Assembly (NCBI GenBank): GCA_030770545.1
Contig: CM061090.1
Coordinates: 18,014,501-18,078,500 of the forward strand
DNA length: 64,000 nucleotides
From: Macropodus opercularis
Lineage: Eukaryota; Chordata; Actinopteri; Anabantiformes; Osphronemidae
Reading direction: 5' to 3'
Shown here: piece after piece, positions 12,536-24,900 of the stretch
Layout: every line of letters begins with the position of its first letter
Numbering within the stretch: position 1 is the stretch's first letter
Made by a program: the position numbers and the translations under genes
Notes under the pieces: generated by a model
What the model was told of the DNA's origin: nothing
Databases searched by the model: none
The model's input: the letters and a program-made list of their open reading frames with translations, nothing else

Positions 12536-15500
12536 TGATCACGGTTGTTATTGAGACTGTAAATCAGGCTCATTTAAGATCTGAAGACAGAAACTGACCA
12601 TGTTTGAGTGAGTTGGTGATAAAAACTGACCGTAATATGTGCTTCCCTTCCCCAGAAACGGGAACGCTCATGCCTTATGGTCTATGTTGTGGGTTAATTG
12701 AGTGTGAAATGGCATTACTTAAAATATCTGTGCAGACTAAACAATATTTGGAGTAAATCCAATTGTTTTCCTTAAAAAACACCCTGTTCTCTTCAAGAAA
12801 CTTGTTCAACAACTCTTGATAACAACAACAAAAAAAAAGGCATACAGGCAATGCTGCAGTCTTAAAAGACGCTATTACACCCGGTAAAAGTGCAAACACT
12901 GAAATGTAAGGTGTTCAACATCTACATAGATCCACTTGTCCGACCATGGGCTCTCGTCATGTCCGTAAGGAAAGCGAAGAGAAGATAATGGTCTCTGAGA
13001 CAGCTCCACAAACATTAACATTTTCATTCTCTTCTCATTGCTAACAGCCCCAGGGAAGCCCATCCATGCGTATTCTATTAACAAAAGGCACGCCCAGTGC
13101 TCCCAAGTCTCAGTCTCGATTCATACACATCCACAAATCCCTTGGCAAAAGCTGTTTGTGTTCACTAGAGCCTGCAACAGGGACAGACGGGGGAGAAAAA
13201 AAAAACAGTCAAAAAGAAAGAAGAAAGAGACGTAAAGAAAGCTGAACAACATGAAGCAATGTTAAAACTGTGCCGAAAAGTTCAAGCGACGAAAGGTTGA
13301 AGCTAAAAGGTGACCTGCGCTCTGGACCGACTCTGAACGCCTCACAGCGACGGAGGTCGCTGAACGTGAACGCAGCGCGTGTGAACAGTAACTGGTAGTG
13401 CAGCAACATAACTAAGGTAGCTACCGTTGAGAATCCAGTCCCACACACAGAGAGGTGGCATCAAAACATTAAAAGCCTCTAACACCTTTATAGACAGCAA
13501 GGGACCTACACGGAGGTAAAGCTCAGCATCATCATCATTTAAAACAACTGTGATGTACATTAAATGCTAAACTCTGTTGCCTATAATATTGTAAGAATCA
13601 ACAAAGGATAAGGACACAAACGTCCTTTGTACACCTCTGATTTAAAAAAACAAAAAAACAAATGTGGAGATCATTTTCTTGTCTGATAGAAATTGAATGC
13701 ATAGTTAATTTCACAGTAGGTACCAGTAGAGCCACATAGAATTGCTGATGGCTGAGGTTGTTTGCCCAGCAGGTAAGCGACACATCGCTGATATTTGCCT
13801 CTTTTCATTTGCACAAGGTCTGAGGCCTGCTGCGAGCTAGGCCAGTCAGGATGGTCAAAATGGAGCTCCTTGGTGAGCGAACCAATCTCACTTAGAAGCC
13901 GGCTTCTCTCGCGGAGTAATGAAATACACATGGCCCCTATAAAACAACGTATTTGGATATTGCCAGGTGTATTTGAAGCCCATCATAACAGGAACATTAA
14001 TGCTGTCGTGATCATCTTCTATATCTATGAAATGCAGATGAAGTATTTAGAGGAGCAGAGGGTAGAATGTGAGTTTGAACGCTTCCAAAACCAGCACTGG
14101 TGTTAAATTGCATATGTTTTATCGTGCGTCTGTGTATTTTCATGACATAAACCCAGTGCGCTTATTTACAAGGCTAGTCCCAAATTTTCACTATGCCATT
14201 TCTGAGTCCAAACTTTCTTGGACTCCGACTTGTGCCGGGCGCCGATGGTAAAAGGTGTTTATCGTGTAATGGTATCCACAGTGGAGCCACTGCAGGGTGC
14301 AGATAGCAAGCTGCTGCTTTCAGATCAGTTCTGTTCCAGCAGTCGTAATGGATGTTTGTATGATTAAAGATGGAGAGACGGTTCTTGGAACTCCACTTTG
14401 CTCTCTCTAGGGTTAGTCGGGAGTGAAGCAATTCATCACTCAAATGACATGAATACATACACGCAGACATGAAGGAAGTTCAGTGTGATTCTGGGCCTCC
14501 CTTATTCCCCTGCCTACAACTTGCCAGCTTTTCTTTAGAGGTCTAAACATTTGTTTTTCAAAACTGCTGTGTCCTTCTATGTCAAATAAAGATGCACTAC
14601 ATCTACCCGGGGGGGGGGGGGGGGGGGGGTTATCTGAGCCGTCATGTAAAGAGATTATGTCATGTACGCTATTAGATAGCAGTAAAGAATAGGTATAGAG
14701 ACTAGATATGCATTCATGCTGCCCTTTCCGTGTCCCTTCTACCTAATTTCACATCGCACTTCTGGGGGGTGGGACACCTTTATTCCCCACATCTTACAAA
14801 AGCTGCTGAGGTGAAGGAAGAGTCCCCGTTTCCATCACCTTAACACCAAGGGTCAAGCAAAATGGTAACAGGGAAATTAAATCCAGCCGCATCCTTTCAC
14901 GTCACTGCAATAGTAGCAGCTGCTAGACAGAAGGAAAGACAACACTGCCCCCCAGGTGTAGAACATATTATAACCAGCAAAGAGCGGGTGAGGAGGAGGA
15001 GATGCCATTACAGCAGGCAAGTACAGTCTCACACAGCAGAAGGCTATAATAAGCTACTCATGGTGCTTAGGTTGCACATTTAAAGTATTTAATTAATGTT
15101 GATTAATGTTATTGTGACCTTTAGCTAACTTGATCTAACATTTGAATAATAGCAAAAGCTTTCAATTAGACAGCACGACACAGGAAAAAGTACAGGGTGT
15201 TAAAAACTTAGGTTGAGGTTATTTGAGTACAGTAAGTGATGATCATGACGAACGTGTTTTTCTGCACCAGACGTTTGACAGGTTTAACTGTCTGCTATTA
15301 GAGATCTTTGTGCCTTTTAATCATGTAGTCAGTCTCAACATAAGATCTGCAGCTAGACGACGACCACCTCCATCACTGTTGAATCCCCTTCTTTTCATTC
15401 CGCCTCATGCGCAGCTCGACTCGTTGCGCCTGGATGTAGCTAATCTGGCTCTAAGCAGCGTGGGCGGCGGCGGCAGGCAGGCAAGGGCACAAAGAGGCCG

Positions 15501-15789
15501 CTGGGTAAAAAAAAAAAAAAAACTGTGGGGAGACAGCGGTGATTGACGGTTATAATTAGCCTGCCGGAGTTGTGCCGACGGAACGAGGCCGGGGGGAGGA
15601 GCTGGGGTGTTTACAGAGCACTTGGATACACACAAACTCGTGTTTTTATTCAAACAAGTGTCAAGATGTGTGGGTGTAGAATGATGCATTGTTCTGATAC
15701 AGTTTCAATATACACAGTACAAGAAGTTTTTCTACTTGTAAATAGTTCTATATGTGGATAAATGTGCCAACAGAGCATTTAATAGGGAA
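12536..15789. other. intergenic, no gene seen
   Basis: Unique sequence with a G21 homopolymer. The open frames here, up to 107 codons, have no recognisable domains. Confidence 0.45.
14609..14629. repeat. G21 homopolymer
   Basis: Twenty-one consecutive G bases. The exact length is prone to sequencing error. Confidence 0.85.
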
Positions 15790-16723
15790 TCACAAGGATA
15801 TCTGTTAAGTCACGCTACACTACCTTCTCTGCATTGGCTCCCTGTCAAATCTAGGATAGAATTCAAAATTCTTCTCCTCACCTACAAAGCTCTTCATAAT
15901 AAAGCTCCATCTTATCTTAAAGGCCTCATGGCTCCTTATGCTCCCAACAGAACGCTTGGTTCTCAGAGCGCTGGTCCACTTGTGGTTCCTAGAGTTTCTA
16001 AATGTAGAACTGGAGGCAGAGCCTTTAGTTTCTGTATGTGGAACCAGCTTCCACTTCAGGTTTGAGAAGCAGACGCCCTCTCTAGTTTTAAAACTAGGCT
16101 TAAAACCTTCCTTTTTGACAAAGCGTATAGTTAGAGATGGTTCTGGTCACTAAGCACCATCTCTCAGTTGAGCTGCTATAGACTTAGATGCTGGGGGGTG
16201 TCCTTCATTCACTGAGCTCCTCTACTTTTCAATTTCTTATATCCACTAACATGTCCACATGTGACTGACGTTGTCTGTTTTTCTCTCCTAGTTGTGCTTC
16301 TTCCTTCTGTCTCTCTCTCTATTCTCATCTACAGGTATCATCAGAATCAGAGCTGTGTGTCTCCAGTGTTCAGCTGCTGGTCCAACCATGCTGCCTGTGT
16401 CTGTTGCTGCTTGTTTTGTTGTTGTTGTGATGTTCTCTCTCTTCTCTATCCCTTCACCCCAACCGATCAAGGCAGATGACTGTCCACACTGAACCTGGCT
16501 CTGCTGGAGGTTTCTTCATCTATAGAGAGGGAGTTTTTCCTCCACTGTTGCTATTAAAATGTACAATTTATTAATTGGCTACAATTAAAAGCTTGCTCTA
16601 TGTGGGAATTGTTGGGTTTAGTTGTGTAAGGTCTTAAACCTTACTTGTAAAGTGCCTTGAGATAACTGATGTTGTGAATCGGCGCTATATAAATAAAGTT
16701 GAATTGAATTGAATTGAATTGAA
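15790..16723 (+). mobile_element. L2/CR1-like LINE, 5'-truncated, 3' end present
   Basis: Starts inside the end of the reverse-transcriptase ORF: LPSLHWLPVKSRIEFKILLL, TYKALHNKAPSYL, RTLGSQSAGPLVVPR and FCMWNQLPL are typical of the L2/CR1 LINE C-terminus. A frameshift near 16060 moves the last residues (KPSFLTKR) to another frame. The 3' UTR has the CTGGCTCTGCTGGAGGTTTC block and ends GGCGCTATATAAATAAAG with GAATT repeats to 16723. Low divergence in the coding part suggests moderate age. It cannot be autonomous. Confidence 0.85.
16699..16723. repeat. (GAATT)n tail of the LINE
   Basis: Five-base tandem repeat at the 3' end, the usual terminal repeat of this LINE group. Confidence 0.85.
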
Positions 16724-18746
16724 GTCTGTTAGTTGAGTTTCAACAAGACTAATTCATGTTTAATATACAAAACCGGCCACAACTCAAAGCAAAATGCATT
16801 GTGCACATAACCACGGCATCTCAGCAACAGCATGAGCGGAATTGAATGCGAATAGGGAAACAGACAAGCAGATAATGGGCAACCCTGACAAGGCCTTAAA
16901 GCGACGCAACTTCTGCTCACGTTAATGGAAGCGCTGCGCCCGGCCTCGCTCCTTCTGGCTCCTCTTACGCGGGAATATCATGTCACTGTCTGCGTGGCCA
17001 TTAAGGCAGAATGAGGGAAAAGAACGCCGCAACCCGCTGCCAAATGGTCCAGAGAAATGAGGATTCCATCAGGCTGACAGACCCCTCGCCAGCTTTCCGA
17101 AAAGGTGTCATTTCCTTTAATTTGATTGTTTTTTTTTTTCGTTTTGTTTTGTTTTGTTGAGGGTTTTTTTGTGGCAAATAATATGGCTTTTATTTAGCCC
17201 ACCTGCGGATCAGCCCTTCAGCCAATAGGCTTATCTGTAGCTGCGTGCAGATCCTTTTAGACCATTTACTATCCAGAGACATGTGAGAGCAATGTATTTA
17301 CAAGATTCAGAGTAAAAAGACCATTTGGTTCTTACAGCTTCTACACAGAGAATCACTCTTTGAATTGTAAGCGCAGATCCTCAAATACAGTATTATAATC
17401 TATTCTACTGTATGTACCTAACAAATACACTTTGTCTAACAGGTTAAAGCAACTTCACATCTTTTGCTTAGTTATATTTAAATAAAATCAAAACCGAGAA
17501 GATATTTCAACCTTCATTTCATTTCCTCGCCACATTATTCTAGGATTGTCCACAGCAACGAGCGAGACGACATTGCAAAGCACTTGGCAGGAGAAAATTC
17601 TGATCTTTTTTTTATGAGCATTCCTTCGGTGAAGATAAACGTACGTCCACAGAAATGTTTTTTTTGTTCTATAACAGTATATCCTGCAAAAATAAAAAAA
17701 AATGGCATAGTACTATATCTGAAAGACGTAATATGGCCAAAATGTTTGTGTACATAGCCACTATTTCAATGTGTGTTTTACTTTGAACGTGTTGCATTGG
17801 GCAAATTACTTTCTCCATCAATTATTATGCAGGAACACTGTTCTTGCCCGGTGTTTATGGATCCAGCAGTTCTGAACACGTATTATAGTTCCTGTAAAAA
17901 AATAAAAAATAAAAAATGCATAAACTCTCACCTATTCTTAGTTGCATTGCAGCAGATAGTGGCCAAACTGTGCCGTGATTTAAGACAGCTAAGTTGTTAA
18001 ACTGTCAGCTCCCCCTTCTGACACGCGCAATTCATAGATACACTCTTATTTTAATAAGGCCCGAGTGCTCCCAGGCTGCACTATAATTCTTGTTAGGGGA
18101 GGAGGGAGGGTTCAGAGTTCTGTCATAATCTAGAGCTGGGCCAATTATGACGTCCTGATGTTTCAAGGGTTACAGGTCACTTTTAACTCACCATTTAACT
18201 TGCTGTGGGCTGTGAATAATCGCCAGAAACCTCTACAAAGCAAATTTGTTTATCTCCTCTTAAAGCGTAAATTGCTGCACATGCTTTGACTGAAGCTAAA
18301 TCTTAGGCTGTGAATCATCTGGAACCGATGGATCCCAGTTGATTCTTGCAAGTACTGCTGCTATACTGCTTTACAGTAACTAGGAAGTCAAACTATCGCA
18401 TGGCCATGTATTATGATCCCTGCTCCAATCAGGTGGGGCGTAGGTTTCCACTGTGTGACTGACAAGCGCTCTCTCTCTCTCTCTCTCTCTCTGGTCGTCT
18501 TGTCGGTACACTCAGGAAATTAGAAAATGAAAACAGTGGAGAGAAGTGCTACAGCTCCAAAACCTTCCCGCTGTTTCACAATCCCACCAAGCTGCACAAC
18601 AGCAATATCATCCATCTATAGTTCTGCCATCTTTAAGTTGGCGCACACCTGGTCATCAGTGTCATATAACATGTCACAGACGTGAGAACAATTCAGACAC
18701 GCTTTGCGTCCCTAGATGCCATCGGGTGTCACCCACCATGATGTAA
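16724..18746. other. intergenic; unique blocks, a CT microsatellite, no gene seen
   Basis: Blocks at about 16840-17120 and 17190-17290 are non-repetitive, balanced in base content and contain CCAAT (AGCCAATAGG) and TTAATGG-type motifs, as conserved non-coding elements often do. No coding frame was found, and conservation cannot be tested here. Confidence 0.4.
18469..18492. repeat. (CT)12 microsatellite
   Basis: Twelve perfect CT units. Confidence 0.95.
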
Positions 18747-18947
18747 ATGGTAAATGGTCTGCACTCGTATAGCGCTTTGACGCTGCGTCTCATTCACCCA
18801 TTCACGCACACAAACACACACACATTTACACACCAGAGCTGCTATCCAGCTTAGGCTGACACACCGGGGGCAGCTTGGGAGGTTCAGTGTCTTGCCCAAG
18901 GACACTTCGGCACATGAAGCCATGAATCGATCCTACGATTGGTGGCC
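18747..18947 (-). mobile_element. tRNA-derived SINE, 5'-truncated copy
   Basis: The reverse complement matches the SINE at 30807-31052: CCACCAATCGTAGGATCG, the TGTCCTTGGGCAAGACAC block, GAATGAGACGCAGCGTCAAA and a tail ending CAGACCATTTACCAT. The A-box part is missing, as expected for 5' truncation. Confidence 0.85.
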
Positions 18948-21900
18948 AACAATCGTAAGGTCTGATGCCCATTTTCGGACACTATTCACTACGTCTGCCG
19001 GTTCAGGCTGTGATCTGGATTATATTGCATATCTCAACCCAGCATTAAGTTATCAGCTGTCTAGGCTAGAATTATGTCATGTTAAAGATTTGTGTAGCAC
19101 CTCCGATGGCTGCACAGTTTCCCACTAGAACAGACACATGTTCGCCTGTAGAATCAAACATCTACTCAGTCTGAGTACAAGCACACACACATTATCACAT
19201 CTTTTGACTGTGTTGTAGTAAAGTGATAAGACATGACGATATCCAGATGGAGAGACAAGCACATACAGCATAGTAAACCTTGTATCCCTTCCTCTTAAAT
19301 AAATACCCCCCAGTTCTAATCAGTTGCTTTCTAAAAAGTTGCTTTTGCGGTTGTTTTTGCTGGGAATAATATCTACACCACTGTCAGAATGTCTTCTTCG
19401 TGCATCCAGTCTCTTATCTCCCTCTTTTCTGCCCTAAAACAGACAATAAGTCCAATATTGTGCAGCTCTAAACCCACTGTTTACCAGCAGGTTTAATGCA
19501 GCAAGCTCTTAATTGCATTCATTATCTAAAGCTCCAGGTCTGGGCCAAGGTTGCAGCGAAAGATGGGGGATTTCAGTTATCTCTTGTTTATTCAAAATAT
19601 ATATAATAATAACTGCCAGTACTGCAGATAATAAGTAATGAGCACATATTGTGGAAAATAAATAATGAACCGGCAAAGGATTTCCTCTTCACTTTTATCA
19701 TCCCCATTTTCCATAAAGAAAAGAAATAGGTGCAGTATGTGTTGGCCATCGTAGCTTGAGACATATTGAAAGTCTAGAGGAAAAAAGTTTCTTTGTGCAA
19801 AAGGAGACACAATGGAGTCCCCCCGCATCCCCAGAGGTGAAGTGGAAAATGGTGATGTAATTGAAAGGTAGACCATATTAGAAGGAGTGTTGTTATTTAC
19901 CCGATAGGGACGTCACGTCAGTTGACATTATAGAAAATCTAAACGGAGACCTTGGGATTAAACTGAATATACAGAAACGTCGAGGTTTGCCCAAGAAGAA
20001 AAAAGTCCAGATGCCATGACTCAACTTCCAGACAACTTCACCTGGCTGACTGAGAATAAAATACTTTATACTATTACTCACATGTAATGAGGAGTAAGTC
20101 TAAAATAAATATCTTTGTCTGTGCATCCATCTTTTCCTGGTAAGAGTCTTTGGGGTGTTGGAGCCCTTCCCAGCTGTCCAGTGGGTAAAAGGCAGGGGTA
20201 CAGGTCACCAGTCTTTCACACAGCTCAACAGCTTGTATAGAGGGTTATATAAATATATAAATATGCTGAATGGGGAGGTCAGTGCAGTTACTCAGCTGAA
20301 CACATTGGAGCCTCTGTTCTTCAAAGCCTCAGATTAATTAACATTCGCTTTCAATGAAGCCATTCATACATTAGCCTCTCGCTGAATGAGCTACAGCACA
20401 AGCATCTTGCAGCCAAGCATGTGCTGGTTCTGACTCAGTAAGGTGTACGCTCTCGTCCCAGCGAGTTACACGAGATGACATATGTCGGGGCAGATGGGAT
20501 GGATAGTTCTTCCAGGTTTATTTATCAGGGATGTCGGCAGTATGTTGTACCAACTGATCGAGCCAGGTGCCAAATCAGATAACAACCTGATTGATGAAAG
20601 CTGCTCTAACAATCCCCCGCCTGAATATGAAGAGCACTGACAATCGCAATATGGCCCGCTTGACCCCAAAATGTTTTTTTTTTTGTAAAACCTTGTAACG
20701 TGAAGTAAATAAAATCAGATGCTCGTTTAGTCATGAAAAACTAATTAGAGGCTTACGGCCTTTACAGGTTGTTAAATTCTTATTACCAGATCGCAGATGC
20801 TACAGAATTATGACACATAAAACACTATCATCGCAGGCTAGTATGTGGTAGCAATGATTAGACCTGTTTCGCTGGTCTCACAGTCACAACATATGACGAG
20901 CTCAAAGCAAGAGCATACACTATCAGTCCACTGGGACCCTGCTGGCTTCGTGTGGACTTCATGACCATATGCTCTTCTCTATTGCTTGTAATATCCATTC
21001 ACTTTCGCTCTCGCTTTCCCTCTCTATCAACAGTATATCTGGCAGTCATCCCGGAGTACACAGCAGCCCTAATAGAATCTCTGGAGACTTCTCTCCTTAA
21101 CTCCCACTCTGTTTTCCTTTCCATTTCATTATTTCTGTTACCATCTCTCTGACACGCACCCGGTGGAGTGCCTGAAGAGTCCCACTCGTATCAGCTGCTC
21201 TGAAAATAGAATAACTGTAGGAAGGTGGGCAATAAGCCGAGCATGAGTCATGTGACATGTCACTCTGACCCCCTCTCCACAACACCACGAGGTAATCAGA
21301 GCGGTTAGCCAGCTATACCTCTCACCCTTTAACTCCAATTAAAGCTGCAATGATGACGAGAACGAGCCATTCCCCACCTTCAAAGTATATCAATTATGGG
21401 ACATTGTGTCAGCTTCTACAAATTTATAATTCAAGTCATTACAATATATTAAGCTTATAAGAATGGGAAAAAAGTTTATGTCAACCCCACCTGCAAAACT
21501 ACAGAGGCTCAGAATTTGAGGGTATTTCCTGCCTTGACGGAATATTTTATGCTTAATAATTTTAAAGAGAGAAAATGGTGACCAGTGGTACAACATGTTC
21601 GACATGAATGCTAAAAGCACATTAGGTAAATTGGGGGATGCAAATGCCAACACTGCCGAGTCAGCTTCTTTTATAGGACGCAAGAAAAGATGCTATAAAG
21701 CAGAAAAATAAGCACTGGCTGATTCTGCTAGTGAGGAGGTAGATGATGGTATTGTCATGCAAATCGAGGCGTTTTGTTAGGCAGTTTTGTCTTTGTCTGC
21801 AGGAGAAAATACTAATAATAATAAAAAAAGGAACAGTCAAGTTATTTCAATAATGGTCTCGCCATCTTGCTGAATTTATAGCCGTTTTAATATGGCAGGA

Positions 21901-24900
21901 AGGAGGAAAGGGGAGAGACGATTTTTATCTCAGGGCGGAAGAATGACAGTTCCATTACCTGAAAGTCGCAGATGCTGTCTGCCATCCCAGCAAGAAGACT
22001 TTTTTCCCCCTCGATGAGTGCTTATCAATACTTGAAGGCATGTCATTTTAAACCATCAGCAGCGAGGGCTCTCATTGATCACACCCTGAAAAGTCAATCA
22101 CGGGTTTTCACTAATCAAGCTCCACGAAGATTCGAGACGTCACTGGACTGCGCTCACGCGGGGCGCGGCGTGAACCGTCATACTGTATCTGATAACGTCA
22201 CTTTCCTCCCGGGCTGTGACCCCACTGATAATTTCTTCCTGTGGTGATAGCTGTGGCCCTATACCCCTGCGGTCTGGCAGTTTTAAAGCTCGTGCTGATA
22301 CACATGCTGAAATAATGAATTTAAAGGAGTGACACCAGATTGCTTTGCAGAATTAATAAATTAAAAACTGATTAATATCACTCTTATGACTAATTTCTAC
22401 TATATGGCCTGTACATTTATAGCAGAGCTGGCAGCCAGCAGAGATTAATGCCTTTGATTTTCTACACAACAGACCAACACTGCAAAATGTTTCAGCAGTG
22501 TCTCGTATTGTGTGTTATGTACTATCAATTGTTTAGGGTTTGATTATTGAAGATCAAGATGCCTGTGATGTCAAGTATGTCAATTTATGTGATATATCTT
22601 AGTGGTTTGTCCTCAAATCTGGCACCAACAGCCACTTGGAGGCAACATTTAGGTGGTAAAAGGTCAAGATCACTTGCAGATGTTGTGTATCAGTTGATCA
22701 ACACCACCTGCACATAGATTCGTTCCATCTAGCACAAATACCCACTTGGACTGATGCATGAACTCGTCATATGAAAGACTGGCAGCATATTCACCCAAAG
22801 GTCAAAGGTGAATCAAATATTTACTGAAAAGCTAGTTACACGTCAGTTTTGTAAATTGTGAAAATATTAGGTTTAGGTCAGAAACTATCTCACTTCCTTT
22901 TTAGGCAGTCACTCATTTTCACTCTTTGCTTGAAAATACCTCCCCCCACTCTGACTAATATGTTTGCTAGTAGAATTTGATTCAAACTTGTATTAGAAAA
23001 TTAGGACTTCATGCTTTTGACATCAATCAAAAACAAATAAATAAATCAAAGCAATGTTTAAAAGGTTATCGACTAGGGGGCAGACTGCTTTTCTTTCTTG
23101 TGAACTTCAAAGGTTGACACTGAGATCACCTTGTGAATTTACGTCCTAGGAAGTCGCAGCTGTGTAGATGTGGGTTGATTAAGGACGTCGAGGTCTTTCT
23201 CAGCACATTCATGCAATTGTAGCACATTAGCATAGTTAAACGCAATCATATCTCAGACCTACTGTAGGAGCTTTGGGAGTCCCAGAATAAAAAGGCGCCA
23301 AAAATAATCCACAGGAAAAGAAGAATGAAGCAAATTTTTATCGCCAGAAACAGCGATTTCGATCAATGAGATGAACTTTCACTGCTTTTTATGTTGGACT
23401 TGGACCTGGACGATTCCACCAGTAGCATGGGAAATCATTGTAGTGTTTTTTAGCCCCACACAGTCTCAGTGAGGGGTTCCATTAAAAATGAAAGCTATAT
23501 TTTTGCCTTTCTACTCATGACTGCGTGTAAAGAAAGGGAAATGGCTGATACAGACTCCGAAATGTCTTACTTTTAAATTCCACAAAAATAATTGACTCCC
23601 TTCGTCAGAAATTTGTTACAAATATTAAACCCAAAATTTAAAGCACTGCAAATCCATATTCATTCTGAGGAAAAAAAAAACATTTTAAGATAGACACCAA
23701 GTATTTCTGAACAGTTAATATTATCTAATGTTAATGACCTTTTTCAACATTTCAAAGCTATACTACTACACATCCAGGAGCCTGGGGATTTAAACTTTAA
23801 TATGTCTGAATAATTAAAGCTCTAGGAAAAGACCGTTCAGCTGGCCAATAAAGATGAAGGGAACTGCCATGTAAATGTTTAAATGGACTTAGAATAGCTC
23901 TCAGTTAGAAGGTATTATATATTTTATATATAAGTACAGCATAAAGTCTAATTATCTGAATGATGAGCATAACAATAGTCACACCTGTTCTATCTAATAA
24001 TATTTATTTAACACCTTGGATTTTTATGGGTATGTTTGAGCTTTACAGGATTTCTGTAAAACCAGCAGGGTTACCAGGATCCAGGACAACGTCGCATAAA
24101 AGGCAAGGCCTTTGCTGAGCAAATTGACTGACGACACAAGTCACATATGAAAGCATGTTCATGTGCAAATATACAAAGTGTATATCAACAGCCTGACAGA
24201 AGCAGAATCTGAGTTTAATCGCAACTATAGCCTTTATAGAACAGTTCCACGCATTTTAAAAGACTAAATAGCGAGAGACGAATTAAAACGCCTTTCCATC
24301 GAACATTGATGCCAAGTGCCATTACACCCAGCGGGAGGAGAGAATGATAGGCCTTAAAGAAAACAAGATGCATCCACACTTGTGGCTTAATGTGAGTACT
24401 TCAAGACATCATCGTTGCGAGCATTAATGGCATTTGCCATCACTATCGGGCAAAACGTCATTACAAAGGCATAAGTGCATAAAGACAAACTAGGGCCGCT
24501 GGGTAAACAAGGCTGGTTCCTTTTCCATAACGAGCATTTTCAGTATCATGTTCTTTTGCTTAATATATTATAACATTAAAAAAAAACATAATTTATTCTT
24601 ACTCTCTTTATTATTTTTAAGTTTTCTCCAGATAACTATTCTAGTGAATTTAAGGGAAACTCTGAACAACTGTTGAGGAGAAAAATCACAAAGGGGAATC
24701 TCCCTCGTCTGGTCCCGCCAGTGACCCAACACTGCATATGCCAACTTCAACCCCACTCTGTCCTTCAGGCTGACTGAGAGGGCAAACAGGCTGAACTTGG
24801 GACGGCGACTGATCCGTGATGGATGGGCTCGGACTTGTCGGGTGTTGGGTCGGCAAGATGCCACGCTCCAGATAAATGCCTATGCTTAAAGTTTCAAAGC

